64,000 nt of DNA from Vulcanisaeta souniana JCM 11219 (GCF_026000775.1 NZ_AP026830.1:496001-560000); one strand, 5' to 3'. Positions 1-9,509 are shown, counted from the stretch's first letter. Notes: generated by a model not told the origin, from the letters alone. Program-made: numbers and translations.

Positions 1-1
1 G

Positions 2-76
2 TTCAATATGGCTTTGGATGCAGCTAGAAAAGGTAAGGTTGAGCAGAGGGTGATTTGGTATGGAGTTAGAGAGTAA
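2..76 (+). CDS. 2-oxoacid:ferredoxin oxidoreductase, upstream subunit C-terminus (partial)
   Basis: The window opens inside a reading frame that ends with TAA at 74-76. The 24 visible residues (ending VIWYGVRE) are too few to identify alone. They lie about 50 bp before a beta-subunit gene on the same strand, where the alpha subunit (PorA-like) normally sits in archaeal operons, so this is most likely its C-terminal tail. The identity rests on context only. Confidence 0.5.
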   Translation, partial: FNMALDAARKGKVEQRVIWYGVRE

Positions 77-110
77 AATGGGAAAAGAAGAAAAATTTAT
101 AAGGAGCGAA

Positions 111-118
111 GGGGGTGA
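111..118 (+). promoter_or_regulatory. Shine-Dalgarno site of the oxidoreductase beta subunit
   Basis: GGGGGTGA lies 6 nt before the GTG at 125. It matches the GGTGAT core expected for the archaeal 16S 3' end and supports GTG 125 as the start of this operon-internal gene. Confidence 0.6.
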
Positions 119-124
119 CTAGGT

Positions 125-1138
125 GTGACAGTCTCAATTAGGTTGGCTCGAACAGTCAAGGACTTGCTACAGATGGCTCAGACAGAGTACTTTGATGCTG
201 GTCACAGGACCTGCCAGGGATGCGAATCAGCAATGGTTCTTAGGTGGGTTGCTAAGGCAGCTGGCCCTAACACAATTGTTATTGGTGCGACTGGATGCAT
301 GTACGTAGCAAACACAACCTACTACACAACAGCATGGGCACTACCCTGGATACACACCCAACTATCCGGCACTGGATCAGCTGTTGTTGGTACCGCAGCA
401 GCATTAAAGGCGCTTATGGAGAAGGGTAAACTACCAAGTGAGAAGATAAATGTAATTGGCATATGTGGTGACCTGGGTTGTGCGGATGCAGGTCTATCCG
501 AGGTCTCCAACGCATTAACGCACACAAAGTATAACTTCCTAATACTCATGTATGACAATGAATCCAGTGCCAACACGGATATACAGGAAACAACAATGAC
601 ACCATTCGGAGCCCTAACAACCTTCAGCCCAAGCGGTAAGCAGATCAGGATTATGAAGTATAGGTGGAAGAAGAACATGGCAGCAATGATGGCCGTTGGA
701 CACCCAGAGATCAAGTATGTGGCCACAGCAATGGCGGCAGACCCAATAGACCTATACAACAAGGTGAGAAAAGCCCTAGAAATCGGTGGACCAACATTCA
801 TACACACCCTAGACCCATGTCCCAAGGGTTGGGGCTATGATCCCAAGTATAGCCATGAAATAGGTAAGTTGGCGGTGGAGACAGGTCTATGGCCGCTCTT
901 CGAGATAGAGAATGGCAAGTTTAGGCTAACAGGCACAAGCGCTAGGATAGCCAGTGGCGAGATTAAGAGAAAACCTGTTAAGGAATACATAAGTAGACAG
1001 ACGAGGTTTAAGCACCTTACTGATGAGGATATCGAGTACATACAGAGGAAGGTTGATGAGATGTGGGAGAAGTGGTTAATACCTGGACTATTGCCATTAA
1101 CTAAGGAATTGCCGTATCCAGAGACAGCAAAAACTTAG
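125..1138 (+). CDS. porB: 2-oxoacid (probably pyruvate):ferredoxin oxidoreductase beta subunit
   Basis: 337 aa. This is the thiamine-diphosphate-binding subunit that decarboxylates a 2-oxoacid to acyl-CoA and passes electrons to ferredoxin in the cytoplasm. The N-terminal C30-x2-C33 pair (GHRTCQGCE) fits the cluster-ligand region. The TPP/Mg motif begins at G115-D116 but reads GDLGCADAG where the family usually has GDGG; the later Asn-containing part is DNESSANTD near residue 144. A conserved LDPCPKGW segment lies near 230. The alpha-subunit end is directly upstream, so the pair is probably one operon. Pyruvate is the likely substrate, but 2-oxoisovalerate or another 2-oxoacid cannot be excluded. 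Confidence 0.85.
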   Translation: MTVSIRLARTVKDLLQMAQTEYFDAGHRTCQGCESAMVLRWVAKAAGPNTIVIGATGCMYVANTTYYTTAWALPWIHTQLSGTGSAVVGTAAALKALMEKGKLPSEKINVIGICGDLGCADAGLSEVSNALTHTKYNFLILMYDNESSANTDIQETTMTPFGALTTFSPSGKQIRIMKYRWKKNMAAMMAVGHPEIKYVATAMAADPIDLYNKVRKALEIGGPTFIHTLDPCPKGWGYDPKYSHEIGKLAVETGLWPLFEIENGKFRLTGTSARIASGEIKRKPVKEYISRQTRFKHLTDEDIEYIQRKVDEMWEKWLIPGLLPLTKELPYPETAKT

Positions 1139-1382
1139 TAAATAAGATGAATAGTTTTATTAAAATCTTTATTTATTTTCTTGATCTTAAATTACTACCT
1201 TTTAATTATCATTATTTATAATTATTAGTAATCTTTTATCAATTTTTAAAAAAATATTTAATTTAGCGAAAATATTTAATCGTTATGCGCTGAATTTAAT
1301 GATTATTTTTTAAGTAATTATGTATAATATAAAATATTATCTTAGCAACATTTTAATAATTATGAATAATTTTATCTAGCGT

Positions 1383-2657
1383 ATGGGCAGTGAGTCAAGA
1401 TTAACCGACAAGCAAATACTTGGTTTCAGTAGGTGGTTTGCGTTCGTCGGCGCATTCTTGGCTATGTTCATGATTAGTCCTTATGAGTATGCCTTTAGCG
1501 CTTTCTCTCATGACGTTACTCAGTTCTTCCATATCAGTGCTGTGTTCCTGGGTACCGTATTTACCGTCAACGTGTTCCTAGAATCAGTATTTGGCTGGCC
1601 GGCGGGTTTCATTAGGGATAAATATGGTCCTTGGTTTCTTCAATTAATAGCGGCATTCCTCGTTGGTATTGGATACTTCGCGGCAATCTTTGGTTCACCA
1701 ACTCTCCTAATGTGGGTTTATGCAGTCATAGGAGGCATCGGCGCTGGCATGGTATATAATAATAGTGTTACCGTGGCTAATAAGTGGTTCCCTGATTATA
1801 GAGCTACCGTGGCTGGCACTATATCGGCTGGGTTTAGTTGGGGTTCAATACCAATAATACTACTAGTTGGTATATTACCGAGTGTTCATCCAATAGCTGT
1901 GTTTAAGTCAATCATGCTAGGCCTTGCAATAACATCCTTCGTAATAATTTTAATCTCAGCTTTCCTAATGAGGAGGGATCCACCGAAGGGTTGGAAACCA
2001 CCCACGTATAATCCGCAGTCTTCAAGATCGAAGCTGATACGTGCGACTGATTACCAATTTACATTCTCCGAGACGGTGAGGACTTGGCAGTTCTGGATAC
2101 TAGTCATTACATTCCTACTTGTTGCGTCTGAGGGATTAACAATAGTGTCTAAGGCCGTTCAATACGGGCTCTACTTCCACTTTGCCTTGATCGTTGCTGT
2201 GGCTGCGTCGCTTGGTTCATCGGTAATGGCTGGTTTGGGTAAATTTATAACAGGTATTATTTCTGATGCAATTGGTGTTATTAAAACACTAGTTCTGTTC
2301 TATGCCCTATCAGGCATCTTCACGCTACTGAGCGTAGTATTTGGCATAGTACATAACGAGATTGGGTTTGTGGCATCTGTGGCTCTTGCAATTTTGACTT
2401 GGGCATCGATATATACCGTTAACCCAGCCTCCATTGGGTACTTCTACGGCGAAGTGGCATCAGGAAATAACTATGGATTACTCTACGCCATAGCTAAGGG
2501 TAGTGGTGCTATTTATGGTGGTGTATTGACGGCAATAATGATAACGTCCCTAGGCTGGATAAATACCATGGTAGTCTCAGGTCTCTTTGGAATAGTAGCT
2601 GCACTCCTGGCCATACCATTACTCTGGAAAATACCAAGGGCTCCTAGGAAAACGTAA
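1383..2657 (+). CDS. MFS transporter, oxalate/formate antiporter (OFA)-like
   Basis: 424 aa with about 12 hydrophobic segments, the usual MFS size. The loop after TM2 carries a basic RDKYGP motif typical of MFS loop 2-3, and the sequence has the OFA look (an early segment with SVFGWPAGF, then a GGIGAGMVYNN stretch around TM4). It probably moves a small carboxylate across the membrane. A TATA-like TTTTAATAAT at 1351-1360 is centred 27 nt before the ATG, so the mRNA is probably leaderless. The next locus downstream is a ruined glycolate/lactate oxidase, which suggests a 2-hydroxyacid or related acid as former substrate; this is inference. Confidence 0.8.
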   Translation: MGSESRLTDKQILGFSRWFAFVGAFLAMFMISPYEYAFSAFSHDVTQFFHISAVFLGTVFTVNVFLESVFGWPAGFIRDKYGPWFLQLIAAFLVGIGYFAAIFGSPTLLMWVYAVIGGIGAGMVYNNSVTVANKWFPDYRATVAGTISAGFSWGSIPIILLVGILPSVHPIAVFKSIMLGLAITSFVIILISAFLMRRDPPKGWKPPTYNPQSSRSKLIRATDYQFTFSETVRTWQFWILVITFLLVASEGLTIVSKAVQYGLYFHFALIVAVAASLGSSVMAGLGKFITGIISDAIGVIKTLVLFYALSGIFTLLSVVFGIVHNEIGFVASVALAILTWASIYTVNPASIGYFYGEVASGNNYGLLYAIAKGSGAIYGGVLTAIMITSLGWINTMVVSGLFGIVAALLAIPLLWKIPRAPRKT

Positions 2658-2799
2658 TGGTATAGGGATATAATTTTTATTAAAAATTAATGTTCTCTAT
2701 GTTATTACAAGACATACACAGAATAGCCTTTTTTGTATTAGTTATGAATAAAACATTGTTTAAGCAAATACTTATTAACATTAATGCATATACGCATAT

Positions 2800-3225
2800 A
2801 TGGGAATAACTGAGGAAAATTGTTACTGAGCTAAAGAGAATCGTTGGTGAGAGTAATATTATTGATGTTGAGTTGATGGTTTATGAGGCTGACGGCTCCT
2901 TCGTATATACGGCTAAGCCCGACGTAATTGTTTTCCTCCAGACCCACTGAGGAGGTTGCTAAGGTCGTTAGGGTTGCCTGGGAAATAGGATACCCATTAT
3001 TGGCCGTGGCTCAGGCACAAGCCTCAGCGGTTGCGTTTTACCAATTGAGGGCGGTATTGTTATTTCCCTAGCGAGAATGAATAAGGTCCTTGAGCTTGAT
3101 ATTAAGAATGAAACAGCCACCGTAGAGGCTGACGTCATTAACCTATGGCTCAGTGACGCCTTGGCTAAGCTATCCAGTCGGTCACTTAACAACGATGTAC
3201 TGGGTGGGCGCCAAGCCTGGTTATA
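2800..3225 (+). pseudogene. glcD-like FAD-linked oxidase, N-terminal remnant
   Basis: Joining three frames gives a recognisable FAD-binding (PCMH) N-terminus of a GlcD/D-lactate dehydrogenase-type oxidase: ELKRIVGESNIIDVE, then AKPDVIVF, then PTEEVAKVVRVAWE, then GRGSGTSLSGCVLP and GGIVISLARMNKVLELD. Frame changes occur near 2815, near 2933-2940 (the Pro-rich site reading F-L-Q) and near 2990, and a TAG closes the last frame at 3223-3225. Only about 140 of some 450 expected residues remain; the substrate and C-terminal domains are gone. The gene is clearly dead. It is followed by the inverted-repeat element and a glcF remnant. Confidence 0.85.
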
Positions 3226-3229
3226 GTCA

Positions 3230-3325
3230 CATGAGCTCTTAAGCTTTAATATTATTCAGTTATTGATTTTATTATTTTTACAAACCACTAAAATAACCAC
3301 GAATATTAAAGCTTGAGAGCTCATG
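3230..3325. repeat. 96-bp element with 24-bp terminal inverted repeats
   Basis: The arms at 3230-3253 and 3302-3325 are reverse complements with a single mismatch (23 of 24 bases). Each starts with CATGAGCTCT. The interior is 48 bp of AT-rich DNA without an ORF. It lies exactly where glcD homology stops and glcF homology starts. It resembles a MITE-like element or a large hairpin. I see no clear target-site duplication in the immediate flanks, so insertion is not proven. Confidence 0.6.
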
Positions 3326-4036
3326 CACTTACAACCAACCGAGACTCTACATGAGCATCTTGATGTATGTGTGATCTGCAGGAGGTGTGAGACTGCGTGA
3401 CCATCAGGCGTTCAGTATAGTAAGGTTCTTGAGGCCGCATATGCCTACCTGAGTGATAAATTAATAGATTATGGGTATCCATGGCATGTAAGGGCTGGGT
3501 TCAAATTTCTTGAAAGCCCAACGGTAATAAAACTGGCGCTGTCCGTGCCTAATTCATTGCCTGGAATACCAAGAGATATGAAGGGATTTGCGAGATCCAG
3601 AGATAGGGAGAGGCTTGATGATGTGCTTGGCAAGGTGTTTAGGGTACCGAGAGATAAGACTGTCAGGGGTTAGGGTCCTACTATTTGTGACTAATTCATG
3701 CGTTGCCTGGCAATCCCATACACACTTAGTCTACGCCACAATTAGGGTATTAACGTGGAATGGATTTGAAATCGTGATGCCCAAGGAGTTCAAGTGCTGT
3801 GGTGCAGGCATGATGTACTCAAATAGGCATCCAGATATTACCAGGGAAATAACTAGGCAGAAGCTTGAGGATCTGATGCGCCATAAACCTGAGGCATTAA
3901 TGTTGGGGGCGTGGCTTGTAAGGCTCATTGGGCAAACATAGTTAGGGAAAACGAGCTAGGTATTAAGTTATTATACCCAACGGAATTACTTGATATGCCC
4001 TATAACCTAAATTTCCACCGATTATGTAGGGCGTGA
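3326..4036 (+). pseudogene. glcF/HdrD-like Fe-S oxidoreductase remnant
   Basis: The first frame shows a ferredoxin-type cluster motif, C-V-I-C-R-R-C-E-T-A-stop-P-S-G, in which the TGA at 3398-3400 replaces the expected fourth Cys codon before Pro. It continues YSKVLEAAYAYL and later FKFLESPTVIKLALSVPN. A second frame, near 3720-3940, carries the CCG-domain signature KCCGAGMMYSN followed by DITREITRQKL. The final frame, LLYPTELLDMPYN, ends with TGA at 4034-4036. Several frameshifts and the stop make it non-functional. Together with the glcD remnant it was a 2-hydroxyacid dehydrogenase (glycolate or lactate type). Confidence 0.85.
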
Positions 4037-4074
4037 AGGTTCGATGATTTAATGCCTTGGTTTGGGTTAATGAT

Positions 4075-4082
4075 TATAAATA
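4075..4082 (+). promoter_or_regulatory. TATA box of homoserine kinase gene
   Basis: TTATAAAT is centred about 24 nt before the ATG at 4102, which places transcription start at or next to that codon. This favours the ATG over the in-frame TTG at 4096. Confidence 0.5.
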
Positions 4083-4101
4083 GGCACAATACTTATTGAC
4101 A

Positions 4102-5037
4102 ATGTCAATATGCATTAGGAGCCCAGCCTCTATAGCCAATTTAGGACCTGGGTTCGACATAATGTCGCTGGCAATTACAGAGCCGTATGATGATGTTTAC
4201 GTTGAAATAGGGCATAATGGCAATGATTATATTAAGTTCGTTGGAGATTATTTACATTACCTACCAAGTGACTATAAGTCCACTACCATGTACCCAGTGA
4301 TTGAGGAGTTTAGGAGAATAACTGGGCTGGATTTCAAGGTAAGGATTACTGTTAGGAAGGGCATCAAACCCGCCAGTGGTTTGGGCAGTAGTGGTGCTGA
4401 CGCGGCTGCATTGACCTATGCATTGAATAAGCTACTGGGCACAAACCTTGATTCCAAGTCCCTGATTAGGATTGCTGCTCTAGGCGAGACTGCAGCGGCG
4501 GGTGTTCCTCACATGGATAACGTGGCTGCATCCCTATTGGGTGGTTTGGTAATAATTAATCCAGTCACTGGGGACTTCGTGAAGGTCGAGGTACCCAGTA
4601 ATTACTGGATTGTGGTTGTCCTGGCAGGTAGTAAAGTTAGTACCGGGGAAATGCGCAAGTTGTTACCGAGTGCCATTGATATGAGGGATTTCAAGAATAA
4701 CTCCGCCTACGCTTCAATGCTAATTTACTCATTGATCACTAACAATAGGGAAATACTCAGTAGGGCGTTGATGGGTGATTCAATCGTTGAACCCATAAGG
4801 ATTAAGTTCTACCCACACTACGGGATAATTAAGGAAACCCTACTAAAGGTTGGTGCAATTGGCGTGGCTCTCTCTGGCGCCGGTCCGTCGCTGTTCGGGG
4901 TGTTTGACAGTGAACCACCCAGGGATCGCATAGATGAATTACTTAGGAAAAGCGGTCTTAGGGATTACGTACTAATAATAACAAAACCCACCAACACCGG
5001 TACTAGGGAGGTCCCGTGCAACCAACTTAATACTTAA
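4102..5037 (+). CDS. thrB: homoserine kinase (GHMP family)
   Basis: 311 aa from the ATG at 4102. It phosphorylates homoserine in threonine synthesis. The GHMP motif 2, PASGLGSSGADA, is at about residues 90-101; the N-terminus SPASIANLGPGFD and the C-terminal SGAGPSLFG (motif 3) are typical of ThrB. Size matches the family. The start is set by the TATA box at 4075-4082 and absence of an SD site. The gene stands apart from other threonine genes; the next gene follows 16 bp downstream on the same strand. Another small-molecule GHMP kinase is possible but less likely. Confidence 0.88.
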   Translation: MSICIRSPASIANLGPGFDIMSLAITEPYDDVYVEIGHNGNDYIKFVGDYLHYLPSDYKSTTMYPVIEEFRRITGLDFKVRITVRKGIKPASGLGSSGADAAALTYALNKLLGTNLDSKSLIRIAALGETAAAGVPHMDNVAASLLGGLVIINPVTGDFVKVEVPSNYWIVVVLAGSKVSTGEMRKLLPSAIDMRDFKNNSAYASMLIYSLITNNREILSRALMGDSIVEPIRIKFYPHYGIIKETLLKVGAIGVALSGAGPSLFGVFDSEPPRDRIDELLRKSGLRDYVLIITKPTNTGTREVPCNQLNT

Positions 5038-5053
5038 TACACTTTCCTAGGTT

Positions 5054-6190
5054 ATGGGCCACAGTATGGACGTAGTAATCATTGGAGGAGGAATTACTGG
5101 GACTGTGCTTACTCACTTATTGGCCATGAGGAGTGTCCACGTAACGCTAGTGGACGCGGGACTACAGAAACCTAGGTACCCACTAATCCACTCAAAGCTA
5201 TTGAGGTTCCATGAGGACATAACACTGTCCAAGATTAGTGAGGAGGTTTACCTGGAACTATCGAGAAAACTCGGGATCAAGGTACTGCAACCCATGGATT
5301 CAATCACAGTAATACCCAGTGAGTGCTATAGTGATACTGCTAAATTGATTAATTTATGGCATGAGGCTGGTGCACGTGTTAAGGTAATTAATGATATAGG
5401 GAAGTATGGACTCAAGAAGGCCGCTAATAATGAGGTTTACATACTCAGTAGTGATGGTGATAATTTAGTTAATTACGTACAATTAATGAGACGAATTCGT
5501 AAGTACAACAACGTAAGATACGTCGAGGGTAAGGCCAGGGTTAACGTGAGCAATGACAGCGTTGAGGTTGTGGTTAATGATAGGACTTTGCACGGGGATT
5601 ATTACATAATTACCGCCGGGGCATGGAACTCCACAGTGGCCAGGGACGCGGGTTTAAGGGTTCCTTTACTACCGTATAAGTGCCAAGCGGCTGCCTTTCT
5701 AAGCAGGAGGATCAATTACATTCTTTACGACTACGTACTTGACATCTACATGAGGCCTCTCGGGTCCACCATGGATCACGTACTCGGCCTTTCCGGGCTA
5801 TCAATAGTGGTTGGCGGAGATGGCAATTCAAAAACCACAGAACCAGGTAAGGAGGAGGGGGTTGATCGCGAGTTCCTTAATGAGGTAAGCAGTAAGGTCA
5901 TGTCCAGGTTAGGCAATGCATTTCTCATTGGCTCTAGGTTTGGTTATTGTGAGGTTACGCCGGATATGAGGCCTGCGGTGGGGACTCTGGACCTGAGCAA
6001 CCTAGTGTTTATGGGTGGCTTTGATGGCTATGGCGCAGAGGTCGGGCCTGCGCTGGCCCTGGCATTAACCGAGTACTTATTCAATGGTTCATGGCCTGGT
6101 TATGCAAAGCCCTATCTAATTGACAGGTTCGGCAATAACTGGCCCAGTACCTGGGATATAAGTACTGAGGCCCATGAATTATGTGTTTAA
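5054..6190 (+). CDS. FAD-dependent oxidoreductase, DAO (sarcosine/glycine oxidase-like) family
   Basis: 378 aa. The N-terminal dinucleotide fold VVIIGGGITGTVLTHLL carries the GxGxxG motif, followed by an acidic residue (VTLVDAG) that binds the FAD ribose. The late segment GFDGYGAEVGPALALALTEYL matches the second FAD-contact region of DAO-type oxidases. Such enzymes oxidise secondary or primary amines, or 2-hydroxyacids; the substrate cannot be read from sequence. A second in-frame ATG at 5066 (MDVVIIGGG) is an equally good start. It follows thrB by 16 bp and may be cotranscribed. Confidence 0.75.
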   Translation: MGHSMDVVIIGGGITGTVLTHLLAMRSVHVTLVDAGLQKPRYPLIHSKLLRFHEDITLSKISEEVYLELSRKLGIKVLQPMDSITVIPSECYSDTAKLINLWHEAGARVKVINDIGKYGLKKAANNEVYILSSDGDNLVNYVQLMRRIRKYNNVRYVEGKARVNVSNDSVEVVVNDRTLHGDYYIITAGAWNSTVARDAGLRVPLLPYKCQAAAFLSRRINYILYDYVLDIYMRPLGSTMDHVLGLSGLSIVVGGDGNSKTTEPGKEEGVDREFLNEVSSKVMSRLGNAFLIGSRFGYCEVTPDMRPAVGTLDLSNLVFMGGFDGYGAEVGPALALALTEYLFNGSWPGYAKPYLIDRFGNNWPSTWDISTEAHELCV

Positions 6191-6341
6191 TGCAGATATA
6201 ATTCATGATAGTGTTAAGTAAAATTTAGGAAATGAGAGTGGGATCTTACGGTGAAGGTATTGATGTTTTTACGGTAAGGGTGAGTTGTAGGGTTTGGTGC
6301 GGTGTTGAAGGTTTATTAATTCTGTTGGGTTTGTTGTTTGG

Positions 6342-8639
6342 TTGGTTAGGTTGCGTGTTGTTGATTTACCGATTCCGGATGTGTTGAGGGATTTCATAGT
6401 TAGGGAGAGGGGTGTTCAGGAACTTTATCCGCCCCAGGAGGAGGCTGTTCGTAGGGGTTTGTTTGATGGTAGGAATCTTATTATGTGCACTAGTACGGCC
6501 ACTGGGAAGACGTTGATGGCTGAGTTGGCTATGGTGAATGCCGTGCTTACCAGGGGTGTTAAGGCAATACTCGCCGTTCCATTGAGGGCCTTGGCTTATG
6601 AGAAGGCGAGGGATTTAAGGGTTTATGAGAGGCTTGGCGTTAGGATTGCCGTTACAACCGGTGAGTATGATAAGGATGATGCGTGGCTTATGAATTATGA
6701 CATTGTAGTTACTACCTATGAAAAGCTCGATAGCCTACTGAGGCATAGGGTTGATTGGCTTAGGCGGGTTGGCGTTTTAGTTATTGATGAGATTCACTAT
6801 GTTGATGATGATAAGAGGGGCCCGACCATCGAGTCTATAATTGCCAAGGTTAAGGCGCTAGGTCTTGACATGCAGTTGCTGGCTTTGTCGGCTACAGTGG
6901 GTAATGCCGAGGAGTTGGCTAAGTACCTCAATGCCGAGCTTGTGGTTTCTGACTGGAGGCCTGTGAGACTTAGGGAGGGTGTTTATTATGATGGGGTTAT
7001 TTATTATGCAGATGGTTCTAGGGAGTCCATTAAGGACTTGGGTAATCCCGTACTGTCGCTTGTGATGAATACGATACTTGATGGCGGGCAGGCACTCGTC
7101 TTCACAAATTCCAGGTCGAACACAGTGAAACTGGCGCAGCAGTTGGCTCAGTACATTTGTAATTATGGTGTGAAGGTGATAGAACCCAGGGAGTTGTCCA
7201 AGGTCTCCGGTGCAATCCTTGAGTCGTCGCAATCCAGGTTGCTTGGTGAGGAGTTGGCGAAGATCGTGAGGTGCGGTGTTTCGTTTCACCATGCTGGCCT
7301 TGATATGGATGTTAGGTCGATAATAGAGGATTCCTTTAGGAATAGGTTGATTAGGGTTGTGGTGGCCACAACGACTTTGGCAGCGGGTGTTAATCTACCG
7401 GCTAGGAGAGTCATTATTCATGATTATAGGAGGTATGAGCCTGGCTTTGGAATGGAGGAGTTGCCAGTGATGGAGTATAAGCAGATGTCCGGTAGGGCTG
7501 GTAGGCCTGGGCTTGACCCGTATGGTGAGGCCATACTGATTGCCAGAGGTGAGGATGAGGTTGATTACTTGATCAAGAATTACATAAATGCCAGGGTTGA
7601 GGATGTTAAGTCCAAGTTCCTTACCGATAAGAACCTGGCCACTCACATACTCTCGGCAATAGCCAGCGGCTATGCCTCCAGCGTTGGAGATGTTATGAGG
7701 TTTATTTCGTCAACGCTGGGTTATGTCCAGGGAAGCTACGACAAGAATGAGTTCCTTAGGGGATTATTGAGGAGGAAGATCGATGACATACTCAATTTTC
7801 TAATGGAGTCCGGCTTCCTTGAGAGGAGGGATGATTATGTGGCTGCGACAACGCTTGGTTTGCTGTTAAATACCCTGTACCTAGATCCGTACACTGCCAA
7901 TACCTACATACGTGGTCTTAGGGTTAGGGAGGAAACCAATGACCTTGGTTATGCTCACCTCATTGTTCAATCGCCAGAGGTCCCTAGGTTGCGGGTTAGG
8001 AGGAATGAGTTTGATGATTATCTGCAGCTTGTCCTGGATAACTGGGATTACTTACTGGTTAAGCCCTCAATTACCAAGGATGAGATTGAGGATGGTGAGT
8101 TCGAGGATGAGGAGATCGAGGACTACCTATCCACCGTTAAGACCGCCGTGATGCTACTGGATTGGGCTAATGAGGCTTCTGAGGATGATCTGCTCAAGAA
8201 CTATGATGTCGGTCCTGGTGACCTGAGGGTTTATGGCGATTTAATGAATTGGTTGGTTAGTGCTGTGGCTAGGCTCGCCGGTGCTCTTAATATGGAGAAA
8301 CACATGGAGAGATTGAGTACGCTTAGGTGGAGACTAACCTACGGTATTAGGGAGGAGCTAATGGAACTTGTGATAAACCTGGAAGGCGTTGGTAGGGCCA
8401 GGGCCAGGGCCCTTTATAATGCCGGTTTTAAGAGTGTGATTGACATCGCGAATGCCGATCCCAAGTTGATAAGCGGGATTAGGGGATTTGGTGATAGGCT
8501 CGCCCGATCGGTCGTTGAGCAGGCCAGGAAGATCGTTGAAGAGGGCAAGGTTGTCAAGCCCACTGCAACTGATACTAATAGAGAGATGAGTAGGCAGGTG
8601 ATTGGTAAGAGACGTGGCTCATTGCTCGACTACCTTTAA
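6342..8639 (+). CDS. hel308: Hel308-type superfamily 2 DNA helicase
   Basis: 765 aa, normal for archaeal Hel308 (HelQ/Ski2-like), a 3'-5' helicase acting at stalled replication forks. Motifs in order: Q-motif-like LYPPQEEAV (29-37), Walker A TSTATGKT (50-57), PLRALA (80-85), DEIH box (149-152), SAT (183-185), TTTLAAGVNLPA (343-354) and QMSGRAGRPG (381-390). Near residues 670-720 a helix-hairpin-helix segment (LEGVGRARARALYNAGF) matches the C-terminal domain. The TTG at 6342 is preceded by TTTATTAA centred about 27 nt upstream, so a leaderless TTG start is likely. Confidence 0.88.
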   Translation: MVRLRVVDLPIPDVLRDFIVRERGVQELYPPQEEAVRRGLFDGRNLIMCTSTATGKTLMAELAMVNAVLTRGVKAILAVPLRALAYEKARDLRVYERLGVRIAVTTGEYDKDDAWLMNYDIVVTTYEKLDSLLRHRVDWLRRVGVLVIDEIHYVDDDKRGPTIESIIAKVKALGLDMQLLALSATVGNAEELAKYLNAELVVSDWRPVRLREGVYYDGVIYYADGSRESIKDLGNPVLSLVMNTILDGGQALVFTNSRSNTVKLAQQLAQYICNYGVKVIEPRELSKVSGAILESSQSRLLGEELAKIVRCGVSFHHAGLDMDVRSIIEDSFRNRLIRVVVATTTLAAGVNLPARRVIIHDYRRYEPGFGMEELPVMEYKQMSGRAGRPGLDPYGEAILIARGEDEVDYLIKNYINARVEDVKSKFLTDKNLATHILSAIASGYASSVGDVMRFISSTLGYVQGSYDKNEFLRGLLRRKIDDILNFLMESGFLERRDDYVAATTLGLLLNTLYLDPYTANTYIRGLRVREETNDLGYAHLIVQSPEVPRLRVRRNEFDDYLQLVLDNWDYLLVKPSITKDEIEDGEFEDEEIEDYLSTVKTAVMLLDWANEASEDDLLKNYDVGPGDLRVYGDLMNWLVSAVARLAGALNMEKHMERLSTLRWRLTYGIREELMELVINLEGVGRARARALYNAGFKSVIDIANADPKLISGIRGFGDRLARSVVEQARKIVEEGKVVKPTATDTNREMSRQVIGKRRGSLLDYL

Positions 8640-8690
8640 ACCCTATGAGTGAAACACTTATATACGCATAGGCGTCGGTAGCAGTTGTTG

Positions 8691-9461
8691 ATGATAAACA
8701 AGGCAGTAATAACCGCTGCCGGGTTAGGCACCAGAATGAGGAACATGACGCTGATAATGCCTAAGGCCTTGCTTCCCTTAATACGCCGAAATGACTCGGC
8801 AGCATTGGTGCCTATCATCGACTTAATAATCATGAAGCTGCAGGAGGTTGGTGTTTCCAAGTTCATGATCGTGGTTGGTAGGAATGGTAGGCCATTAATT
8901 GATTACTTAATGGACAAGGTGTTCACGGATTTAATAAGGGCGCAGATATCATTTACATTTCAGGAGAGGCCCCTCGGCTTTGGCGACGCCGTGCTTAGGG
9001 CAGAGGATTTCGTAAATTCAGACCCTTTCTTCGTGCATGCTGATGACGGTATACTAACAATAGGTTACCCTGAGGGCGTTAAGTTATATGACGAACTGAG
9101 GCCTGACGTGGTTTTATTCCTTAGAAGGGTCAGTAATCCCAGTAGGTATGGCATAGCTATTGCTAGGGATGAGGGGTCATTCGATGGTTTTAGGCTGGTT
9201 AGGATACTGGATGTTGAGGAGAAGCCCAGTAACCCGAGGTCGGATATTGCCATATCAGCCGTGTATATATTCAATAGAAAAATAATTGAGGGTCTCAGAG
9301 CAGTTAAGGCTGGGAATGAACTTGAACTCACGTATGGCATTAAGAATGTGATTAATGGTGGTGGCGAGGCTTACGGCCTACTACTCGGTAATGACTCATG
9401 GTTGAACGTAGGTAGTGTTGAGGATTACTTCAACAGCATGGTTAGGACATTTAAATCCTAA
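8691..9461 (+). CDS. sugar-1-phosphate nucleotidyltransferase
   Basis: 256 aa. The N-terminal signature AAGLGTRMRN (9-18) followed by MPKALLPL is that of nucleotidyltransferases such as GalU/RmlA, which couple UTP or dTTP with glucose-1-phosphate. The metal and substrate regions ADDG and VEEKP are present. The C-terminus is short, like GalU-type enzymes, and there is no left-handed beta-helix acyltransferase domain. A TTATATA box at 8659-8665 supports a start at or near the ATG at 8691. The following gene is a glycosyltransferase, so the pair may serve glycan or glycoprotein synthesis. Confidence 0.8.
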   Translation: MINKAVITAAGLGTRMRNMTLIMPKALLPLIRRNDSAALVPIIDLIIMKLQEVGVSKFMIVVGRNGRPLIDYLMDKVFTDLIRAQISFTFQERPLGFGDAVLRAEDFVNSDPFFVHADDGILTIGYPEGVKLYDELRPDVVLFLRRVSNPSRYGIAIARDEGSFDGFRLVRILDVEEKPSNPRSDIAISAVYIFNRKIIEGLRAVKAGNELELTYGIKNVINGGGEAYGLLLGNDSWLNVGSVEDYFNSMVRTFKS

Positions 9462-9509
9462 TACAGAAGCTAACCTTTATAATAAGACGTCCCGGAATAG
9501 CATTGTTAT

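Noticed and set aside
322-825. 167-codon ORF on the minus strand under porB
   Set aside because: Shadow of the porB reading frame; no motif, no promoter, and the plus-strand protein is clearly real.
3491-3520. GGGCTGGGTTCAAATTTC as a possible tRNA T arm
   Set aside because: No matching acceptor or anticodon arm; it lies inside the glcF remnant and translates as part of it.
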